Origin: Apostichopus parvimensis
Taxonomy: Eukaryota; Echinodermata; Holothuroidea; Aspidochirotida; Stichopodidae
Length of the DNA stretch: 25,674 bases
Assembly: GCA_000934455.1 (NCBI GenBank)
Contig: KN884691.1
Location: forward strand, 12,701-38,374
Direction: 5' to 3'
The notes beneath the pieces are model-generated. The model made no database searches. It had not been told where the DNA came from and saw only the letters and a program-made list of their open reading frames with translations. The translations under genes and the position numbers were made by a program. Below, piece after piece: positions 1 to 9,900 of this stretch; position 1 is the first letter of the stretch, and the number at the start of each line of letters is the position of its first letter.

Positions 1-580
1 TATATATATACAATACCCGGTACCTAATTACAAGCCCAAAGGGGCTTCATTTGTGCTCTTCCTTCCTACGTCATTCGGTGTATGATCATATGCTCTCGTT
101 CCCCCTCACTTCACCCCACCCCCCCTTCTTTCCCCAAATATCCCCTTATCATAATTCCTCAGTTCCCTGACATCGAAGTTTCATTCAATTAACAGGGGAG
201 CCAATACACGTTGTTGTCTTCCTTTGTTCGTGGATAGATAATTGAGCGAAGCCTCTCTATTAGCTATAAACAGAATAAATCTGCTACATCCAATATTTGT
301 TGGATTTTGTCTTTCGTCAAAAACAGAAGCTGTCAGCTCTATCAAACCTTATTAAACCTTAATTCGAATGTCTTTTATTATTTGCTCTTTAATAGGGTTG
401 GCAGGTTTCCTTGTTAACCGGTCAGGCGGTCAAAGGGCTCATCTACGGTAATGCTGAAGTCTATTGTTTTTTAAACCAAGGACATTTCTGACCATCTTTA
501 CCAACTAAAAAAAAATTGAATAGTAATCTCTACGGGTTCGTAATTTCGCATTATCTTCAAATCAAATCCTTTTGTTCCAG

Positions 581-772
581 ATAAATCCTGGCTGTTTTGT
601 AACCTTGTTAGATGACGCCACAATAGACTTTGATAACCTTGTCAACTTGTTATTCCGAAAGACTCGGTGCCTTAATGAGGCTCCCGCAGAGTACAAGTCA
701 CTAGGTTATTGTTTAAGAAAGAATAAGAAGAAAAAGAAGAAGAAGAAGAAGAAGGGAAAAAAAATTAGATAA
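581..772 (+). other. Exon-like ORF, unrecognised, possible last exon of an upstream gene
   Basis: A pyrimidine-rich stretch ending in TTGTTCCAG (to 580) is followed by an open frame of about 63 codons to a TAG at 770-772. The first 47 or so residues have a mixed, protein-like composition (for example LLDDATIDFDNLVNLLF); the end runs into a lysine homopolymer encoded by AAG/AAA repeats. An AATAAA lies near 953. This would fit a terminal exon, but I recognise no family and there is no partner exon in the window. It could equally be chance. Confidence 0.2.
719..765 (+). repeat. AAG/A-rich simple repeat
   Basis: The tract is made of AAG triplets and A runs and ends before TTAGATAATTAG. It creates a poly-lysine stretch in the overlapping open frame. 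Confidence 0.8.
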
Positions 773-2763
773 TTAGATTCCAAATTAAAATGGAAAAAAA
801 GACAAGGTTTCCCTAATGTCTTGAAAATTAAAAAGAAACATTTGATTCTCTTAAAATACTTTCAATTTCCTTTTTTTTCTTCTTTGTTTTGATGACGTCA
901 TGTATGTAATAAGGACACTAATTAATTTCCGCAGGGCGCTCACTTAAACACAATAATAAATCCATGGTAACTTTGTCACATCGAAGAAGTCGTTGTATAT
1001 TAACACTATATGATAACTGTACACTACTGTTCACGTTGTCTGCATGGTAAGTCCGCATTATCCACAAATAGTATGCAAGAAAGGCGAACTAGTTGTCTCA
1101 TCTAGGTTAAGAATTTTAACCCTACCTTGGTACCTACAATATATATATATATACTTAACTTGAGTAATTTATCTGTACACGATTTCTTATTTCTTAACAT
1201 CATTTCACTGGGGTGAGGCAGGGTGTACAACCTATGACTGAATGCTATCTATAGTGATTGTACAGTGATTTGTATGCATATTTTTGGGAGATTGTAAACT
1301 TAAAATCAGTGTTAACTTCGACAGGACAGTAACGTTACTATTTCGCCCACTTTTTCAAAATGGGGGTATATATAGTGGCCGTCTCTGCCACACACTAATC
1401 CTTGTTCCCACGCACATGTAAATGTTAGTAACTATTATGAGAAACTTTAGAAGGTACTAAATGGTGAAACAGATGACCTTACGTAGTGCATCAATAATAT
1501 TACTGTAGGTTTCAAAATACTCTAAATATTTTTCAGAGTGGACTTAAACTTGCAAAGTTTGGGACTCAATGAATTGATAGGTGTCATTAACAAATGTGTA
1601 AGGCTTTTATTAACTTAATCACTGGATAACGTTAGCATAGTACTAAAAACTGGTTCGCATTGAAAGTAAAAAAAAAACGATGAAAATCCGCGGATTCAGG
1701 AGGGCGGTTGGAAGGAGGGGGGGGGGGTTGAACCCACGGAAAAGTATAATTATAAGCACAATCTTCAGTGTAGAACTCATGTTAGACCTAATTTATGCCA
1801 AATATAAACAAAATATTAATAATAAGAAGAAGTTTGAGAGTTCTGCTAACAGTATATTATTTCATAGAACATTAAAGAAATATTATTAGAAGAGGTCATT
1901 TCATTTTCTATTAGTATTACTATTTTTTTCTCACTCAATATATCAATATCGGCGTGATATACTATTTACCTGCAAGGTCAAATCACAACCAGTATAGAAA
2001 GTATCGGATTTTACCCTCAACAAATATATTTGCCCGATTTGATTTACAGTTGCAGTTTTTGGCACAAAAAAATAATATTTAAAAAAGAAATAAGTTTGAC
2101 TTCAAGTTGTATTGTAATCCTGTTAAGACAAGCCGAAGAGGGTATATAATGAAATATCTGTAGTAATTGATAAGAAAAAAAAATTTGAAAGATGGGCGTT
2201 GTTCATATACTGATTCTATAAGATGTTATTTTTGAGATCTTTTATCACACTTTATCATATCATATAGATGATATGAGACGGAATGTAATAAATTCCAGTG
2301 TAACAGTGTAATTCAAAGAGACTATCTGGGCGTAAATATAATATTTGATTGAGATATTTAAGAAATATTTTCTTTTTTATGGAAGGCCCATGTTGAACAA
2401 CTTTATAGTATGATAAGACTCCACCCAGAAATATTAGTCTCCAAACTTTAAGTTAAAGAGGGAAAAAGATAAGTCTCTAGTGGCACCTATAAATACTGTA
2501 TAAGAAGATGTGGTAATTAAAAATTATTGGAATATCACTTGTGAAGAAACTGTCGAGCACATCCCAATTTTCTTGTAAGTTATAAGAAGAAATATTGCAA
2601 CATAATAAGGACATTTAGAACAACGTCAAGTTCGGTTTCAAAGATTGTCATTATGACACTTTCTCCCGCCGGCATTGTGTAAAATCTGTGAGTTTAAATA
2701 AGCCCAGGCTTGTGCCTTTGATGGGGGATTGTCTTCCGAACATTCTTCAAATAACAATTGCCA

Positions 2764-2806
2764 GGGGCGGAGGAGGGTGAGGGGAGGGGGCGGGGGAGGA
2801 GGAGGG
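2764..2806 (+). repeat. G-rich purine tract, possible G-quadruplex
   Basis: Many runs of three to five G separated by one to three bases give strong quadruplex potential on the + strand. A 12-C run (2871-2882) lies 65 bp downstream. Long open frames crossing this tract in several frames are a consequence of composition. Confidence 0.7.
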
Positions 2807-2945
2807 TAGATTGCATGGGAATTTGCCCAGAGTTTTTCGAAAATATAAACAATAAAAATATGAAAGCATACCCCCCCCCCCCTTTTCACCGAAACGAGTT
2901 AGTGGCCCTCATTTGGAACAAATGTCTCTTTTCTCCGCGTTATAA

Positions 2946-3317
2946 TTAAAACGTAACCTTTGTTATATAAATAAAGCTAAAATCGTAACTAAATTTAAAT
3001 GCCCGTGTTGCTGAAAACTTAAAAAAACGTCTTTTTGATGAAAAACAAGGGGGTTTCACATATTGGAAGTTGTGGTACAGAAAGCTGATAGGATCCATTT
3101 TAGGAATTTTTAAGGTAACTTTGTGGTTTGCTCCCTCAAAAAAAAAGTTACCAAATGTTACCAATTCAATAATGTCTACATTGAGCAACGTTTTTCTTTG
3201 ACCAGGACGGTGCTGACCTCCATACCAAATACGAAGGTCCCTCTCATGCGTGAATTTAATCCCTAGCGTATTTAGTCCGATCATGAAGTTTGTTTGTACC
3301 AGCACATCCGATAGCAA
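2946..3317 (-). other. 123-codon open frame on the minus strand, unrecognised
   Basis: The open frame reads from near 3317 down to 2946. Its first half has a plausible composition (for example RDLRIWYGGQHRPGQR) and the second half is rich in F and K. No splice sites, domain or neighbour supports it, and I do not recognise the family. It may be a decayed exon or transposon fragment, or chance. Confidence 0.15.
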
Positions 3318-3506
3318 ACATAAAGAACTTACTTACGGGAGTTTAAAATATTATAACCGTACTACCTGATCCTTTTGTTGTGGTTGTCATAGCATTGCAA
3401 GGGGTCAAAGGTTACAACATTGACTGAGTACACTACGTTCGGAATATGTCGCTTATCCGGGCTATATGTAGTTTTGTACAGTACCTATTGACGTTATGCA
3501 CTGATA

Positions 3507-3805
3507 TTAACGTTAAAACAGTAACCCACGACTTACGACAGTAAGAGTATTGACCGAAAAAGACCTAGCCTACTTTTGAAAAGTGGCAACGCTGAGCACC
3601 ATCTAGAGTTAATGTTAATGAAATTAATCAGTTGGTGGGAAATGAAATCATGCTCAACCGTTTATCGGCTGTAGGAGAATCACTAAACGTTAAACAGCAA
3701 ACACCTTACTCCTTAGCCTACTGCAGTGTAACGTTAGGGCTTTGACAGTTTTTGACACAGCCTAACAATAACACTAACTGTTACTACTAGTGTCAGACTA
3801 ACGTT
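3507..3805. promoter_or_regulatory. Cluster of AACGTT palindromes upstream of IQCH
   Basis: AACGTT occurs at 3509, 3686, 3730 and 3800. The first is inside the 10-bp palindrome TTAACGTTAA, and the last two extend to TAACGTTA. Four copies lie in 300 bp, 125-425 bp before the start codon, in AT-rich DNA. A palindromic protein-binding site is inferred; no known factor is assigned. Confidence 0.3.
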
Positions 3806-3929
3806 ACTTAGGTCTTGTCTAGCGTATCAGTAATTAGGTAAGCTTATGCCTAATTCAGTCAGGCAACTGTGTGTAATTTGCACATCATCGCCATTTGCCA
3901 ACGACTGTATTCAGACTTGCCTATAAAAG

Positions 3930-3980
3930 ATGACAGATTTGTACGAAAGACCTGAAGATGTTGGTGAAATACTTGTGAAG
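3930..3980 (+). CDS. IQCH: IQCH exon 1 (start codon)
   Basis: The ATG at 3930 opens 17 codons ([17 protein letters not shown]) ending at AAG|GTAAAT, phase 0. The text CTATAAAAG lies directly before the ATG; it is too close to be a TATA box for a transcript that includes this start. The next ATG (3958) is out of frame and soon stopped, so 3930 is the best start in this exon. Confidence 0.75.
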
Positions 3981-6900
3981 GTAAATTAATGGATTTGCTC
4001 TTGGCTTTGCCTTATGTTAGGACTGCCAGGCTCAGTACTTAAGGCCTAACAGTAACATAGGTTAATATTGTTAAAAGGATAGACTGAGGTTAGTCCAGAA
4101 GAAAATTTATTTTTGACTTATGAAAGCAGAACACAATCTAGGCTAGCCAAAGCATCCTTGTTAAATTTGGCATCGTGTATTTGCTACATGGCAGTCTGGC
4201 CTAGATGTCGTAGTTGTACAATCTACTGGCAGCAAATGTGTTAACATCTGACCTTGGATTGGATAGGGTCCCAGTTTTGCGAAGCCCATCCTACACTGTA
4301 TGCCTGATCTTGACCTGAATAAAGTTGATAATCGTTACGTGGAAAAATTTTAATCTTGAAGACTAATAGTCGTACTCTGAATGACTGTTTAGCTCACACA
4401 ACGACTGTTTGCTGGTAGCGACCGGAGCTTGTTTAACTTAAAAGACTATCCAAGATTTTTCATGTGATGACAGTAGAGTTGCATTGGGTCGTGATCATTT
4501 GTATCAAATAGCGGGCTTAAGAAGATTTGGAGTTTTAGGTTACCAGTAATTATAGATTGCCATAGAGAAGACTGAACCAATTTTTTGCTCTGTAACATAA
4601 CGTTGATATCTAAATTCCTAACTTTTCAGGTGCAGGAAGACCTACAACAGCTCAGAGATGCTTTACTTCAGAAGAATCTAGGTGCAGGGAATAAAGCGTT
4701 GGACATTTCATCTCTAGAAAGTGCAATTGAAAAGACAGAAGATGGCATAAAGGTATTCAATTTTGACTACATTCCTATCAGTCTTCAGTAAGTATTCCCC
4801 ATAGCAATCCTTCCAATCCCAAAGCGAAGGTGTCAAGTGACCAAGGATTTGACCAGCATTTCAGTCCAGTGGATGGCCAGACTTTTGGGCCTTCACATGC
4901 AAAACTGGTAAAGTACAGTATGTTCTGAAAAAAAAAGTGAAAAGAATTGATTAGAAATCACAAAGTACTGATGGGAAACTAAGGTGGATACAGATCTGCT
5001 TTTAAAGTGGTGAAAAAATTTGTTGCAGTATCCAAATTTGTGATGCTGAGACGTGTACCAGAGTTGTATTGTTATGCTAAAATCATGATATCAGTGTTTC
5101 CCATGTTATATATTAACATATCATTTTCAACCTCACAAGTCTTAAAAGTGTTTATCAGCACAAACATGAATTAAGACCTAATTTGTAGTCTAAATATGCC
5201 TCAGGATGCGCCATTTTTGACGTTTAGCCAACGTCTAATTTTTGTCTTAGGTGGAGGATCTGTGGACATCCAAACCCCCTACAAGAGAGACGGTTTCAAC
5301 CACCCAAGGGTCACACCCCCTTCTTTATAAATCCTTTGTTTGCCTCTGGCCCATCCATAAAGGTTTCCCACCCCACCTAATACAGAAATTTCAAAATTTC
5401 CCCCCCCCCCCCCCCCACAATCCTTTGAGATCTTATGCACACCACTGGTTCTAGAGCACGCTGAAAGTTAGCCTTAATTGTCAAATAAGTTTTCAACAGC
5501 AGTCAATTTTGTCTCATTTGATACAAAATCGTGCCTAATGCGGGATTGGCCATCTTAGAATTGATCTCAGACATTTAAAGAAGTTAAAAAATATCGAATG
5601 TGAACTTCCTCGGAAGAAATTCAAAGAACAAGTTTATCTTCCTTTCTTCAACATTGACCCTTATTGCATTTTCTATTATATTTTGATATTAACTTTGTAT
5701 TTTGAAATTTTTGACTGAATACTCTGCAGGCTCAGTCAGAGAGAATTCTTGGTGTGGTTAACAATCGCATCACAACGCTGCCCTCTGTCGATGCTACTAA
5801 GTCGAAAAGCTCTGACCCACATGCCATACAGTGAGTTCAATTAAGTTACATTTTATTTCAACTGGCAAAAACAGCAGTGACAAGTCAACTTGTGCATTCA
5901 ATATGTCACCATAGTCTGCATTAAGTGTTTGCTCTTTAGAAAGCTGTGACCATACTTAGAAAATCTGAATATGTTTCTCCATTATAAACAAAATTATTTT
6001 ACATGTAAGGGAAATCTTACAAGAAGAGCTAATTGACCAAAAAGGGGCAAAATGTAAGTTAAGAGTACCAAAGATTTACTGTACTGTAGGTTCTGATGTA
6101 TTAATTGGTCATTCTCAAACCCCATTACGGCATTTAATTAATCAATTAGGTCTTGAAAAACTGAGATTTGTAATTAATGAATTATCAACTTTTGCCTTGC
6201 TCTTTTGCTACAAACAGACCGATCCAGATTTTCAAACTTTTTATTAATGAGACAGTTCTGGCTCGGACATTATTTAGAAATGGGAAACAAGTAAAGATTT
6301 GGAAACTTCACTTTCTGAAACAGTACTGTAATAAATGATTAAGGATGCCATGACTGGTTAACTGGTCTTATGTATATAGACAGGCTTCGTTAAATATAAT
6401 ATTTGTCATATTGATGGACCAGTCTTGCTCAAAAAAACACAAAAAAAAAGGGGAGAGGTAGTATGAAATACATTTTTGATAAAATTAAAATGTCCCATAT
6501 TGAGTTCAAGATAAATTTAAGATTCAAGAATGAAAGATTAATTTTTTTAATTTTAATTTTTTTTAAATTTTTTCGTATATGCAGTCGTATCTTGTTTCCT
6601 CTTACAGAGAATCAGTTTGGGATATTGGTGGCAATGATGACTATCCAAGCAAAAGAGGCAATAACCTGTACACTGATAGGTAAGAAATAAGAATGAATTG
6701 TTCTTCTAAGAGGTACTTAACCTCTACAATGATAGGTAAGAATTAATTGTTCTTCTATGAGGTGGTAACCTCTACAATGATAGGTAAGAATTTTTTGTTC
6801 TTAAAAGAGGTACTTAACCTCTACAATGATAGGTAAGAATTAATTGTTCTTCTATGAGGTGGTAACCTCTACAATGATAGGTAAGAATTAATTGTTCTTC

Positions 6901-9900
6901 TAAGAGGCAATAACCTGTACACTAATAGGTAAGAATTAATTGTTCTTCGAAGAGGTGGTGACCTCTACAATGATAGGTAAGAATTAATTGTTCTTCTAAG
7001 AGGTAGTAACCTGTACACTAATAGGTAAGAATTACTTTATACTTCTAAGAGGTGGTAACCTAGTGGTACAGTAGAAAAGAATTCATTTTCTTCCCAAGAG
7101 ATGGTCCATAATATTTCATCAAACTGTTATATATTTATTCGAAAATGTTTGTACTTTTAAGCATTTGCTATGCGATACCAAATATTAAATATTATTCCTT
7201 GAAATGGACCTTAATAAGATATTAATGCATAATTCCATTGGATTCTTAAAAACATAAGCAGAAATGATATGGTTAAAATCAAACTGAATAATTTTCAAAC
7301 ATTTTCAGCCATTTTGGAAAATGTTCTAATGCTAGTACCACTCCACACTGTCCTCCCATATCATGCTACAAAGCACTCATACTGGCAGTATGAACAGTTC
7401 CTAACCTTTATCTGATAGTTCAACATGATGATGTTCATACTGCATATACTGTCAGTATGAGTGCTTTGAAGCAGGACATGAAACTATAGTACAGAGAGAA
7501 TTGTCCATACTGGGTGCTTTTTCTCATCATTATGTGAAATGAAACTTTAGTAGTTTTGAGTTAATGAGCTGTGTTGTTATGAGATTTTGTTTTAAAAAAA
7601 AGTTAATAAAAATTGTTCCAATATCAACTCAAATAACTGCTTTTAACTGGTGCTGTGGCAGAGTGGATAAAGGCTGTGGCATTTGAAGCAACTAGGCCTA
7701 GTAATCGAGAGGTTTCGGGTTCGATCCCCGGCCGGGTCATAGTAAGGTGGGTTTATCATCCAAGAGCAATCTACTGTTTTCCCATCTGCCATGACTTTCA
7801 ACATTGAAAAGATTCCAAATTTGAGTTCAAGTGAAAAGTTGTAATCCATAAGCCTCTGCGGGCTTCCTCTCACATTCCTGGTTACTTAAGCGTCGTAGAA
7901 CTTATTATTATTGTCATTATTATTTAACTAAAGCTATCTTGCATTGATTTGTACTGAAATGATCTCTGAAGAAAAGAGTTGTCAATATTTTGACTTTTCA
8001 AACTGAATTTCATTTCCAAAAATTATGAAAGAGACAGCAAAGTTAGGCTATATTTTGATAATATCCGATATACAATTATTGTGTAGAAGTAAGTTGGCCT
8101 GACGTTTCGATCCTAGCAGGATCTTCTTCAGAGGCTAAATGACAAGTACAGTAACAGAAGGGACAAAAACACGCACAGAATACAGACAGGTTAATGAGAA
8201 CGGTGAACACAATGAGATAGATCAGGCCAACTTACTGTACTTCTACACATTCTATTACACAGGCTCTCTAGTGGATAAGCAGTTTGCTAACAGTTTTATT
8301 TTATTTTGATATACAATTATTGTGTCATTATTTTATTTAAAGTGCCCAGGGTAAGTGGTTGTAAAAATAGAATGCATTCATCAATTAGTTTGCTTAATTA
8401 ATGTTCATTTGAAGAAAAAACTAGTAGTAATCGAGTGTTTGTACAAAGTCTGACCAAATGGATGGATTTCTATTTTCAAATAAGTCTGTATGGCATACTT
8501 ATTGTATTGGAATCCGGTAAAGGGAAAGAGAACAAAACAGACAAATTAATTTCTGTTCCTTGGCCTTAAAAATCAATTTCCTACAAAAAAATGTAGTAAA
8601 TAATATAACCTGGTATTTGTTACTTGATTAAATTAGCAGTTGATCTGTGGCCTACACAACAAGAGACAAGAGTTATGCATGTTTTATCTTTATAGAAATA
8701 TTATTTATTCAAAGCCCATCTTCCATATTCCAATTAGCTTGGCTTGTTTTACGACAAACCTCGAAGCCAAAAGAAGAAAAAACAGGGAGAACGAAAACGA
8801 GAAAAACAATTATTTAATATATGAGCTAGTTGGAAAAAAACAATTATTTTCTAAGTACAGAAAAACATTGCGGATTATTAAAAAAAAACCCAGTGCAGAA
8901 CAATTTCATTTAGGAAACCTGTGTGGGTTACGTCAGTCCATGAATTCCAAACAGATGTCAGTGGAAGATACCTCACAGGTGACATCATTAAAGATCGTTA
9001 GTCGTTGCAAAATGTGACCGAAATGCAATTAAGAGTGAATCTGAGTAGTCGTGAAGCACCTCATGAGAGTTCACCGAGAGTTCACGTCGACAATTATATA
9101 GCAGCTAAAAAACTGTCGAGTCACACCCGCCATTGCTGTCGTTACTTTCAACTTAAACGAGCGTTCCTGTATTTGAGGGAGTATGTGACTATCTTGGAAA
9201 TAATTATTGCACACTTTGCAATGAGTGTATTAACAATGGCGGGAAACTTTTTATGGATAAGTCGTGCACAGGGCTACTTATTTGACTAAGATCTTGCGTA
9301 TTGGTATCTGTGCTTTCTAGAATACACAGTAAAAACCTGTAGATCAACGTCATCTTTTACCATTCCTGCAGCATTACCTATTGCCTTCCAGAAAACTCAG
9401 TTGGAAGGCTTTCCAAATGGAAAGTTGCTCATGTATTACAAAGACTAATGTATAATAAAATTGAAAAATTTGATTAAATTTTCATGATGGTGAATTTGGT
9501 CTTCTCTTGGGCAACTTCACGGATCATTTTGGTTGCCCGTGGATGAATTTAATCATCTCAGGTCCGTCAGACAACCAATAAGAGCGAACCATTGAATCAG
9601 GCTACAGGACACCTTTCCTTTCGAAACCTGATTTGAGGGTTTGCATCATTGAATATCTCTTATTTTTCTGTCATCAGAAGGATTATACCGCGCTACACTT
9701 CCCTGGAACCAGAGAGGGAAGGTGGCCCATATGGACCATCAGCTGGACAGCAGGTAAAATGAGATGAGAGAAACCTTGTGGAACCTGCTGTGCACATACC
9801 TTAAGTAGTTAACATGATCACTTCATGACATTCATGGCAACTACTGTAGCTTCTATCAAACCTGGGGAAGCATGGGCGGGTAGATAGATAGATATTTATT

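Larger units (their letters stand above)
1..3929. other. Upstream flanking DNA without a recognised gene
   Basis: This stretch is AT-rich and low in coding signal. It holds short TA repeats (1-10, 1139-1153), an AAG/A-rich tract (719-765), an 11-G run (1717-1727), a G-rich tract (2764-2806), a 12-C run (2871-2882) and short AT palindromes near 2257-2278. A TATATATA at about 1366-1373 has no evident gene after it. From memory, the human neighbour head-to-head with IQCH is AAGAB; nothing resembling it is seen here. Two ORFs are listed separately as doubtful. Confidence 0.6.

Noticed and set aside
6656-7068. CRISPR-like array
   Set aside because: Units are contiguous without unique spacers, and the genome is eukaryotic; it is a minisatellite.
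7648-7737. A functional tRNA gene
   Set aside because: A and B boxes are good, but the acceptor ends do not pair convincingly and the body is followed by a SINE-type unrelated region and an ATT-repeat tail.
8640-9289. Two overlapping open frames as an intronic gene
   Set aside because: Biased composition, no recognised domain, no splice or promoter support; open frames of this size are expected in 25 kb of AT-rich DNA.
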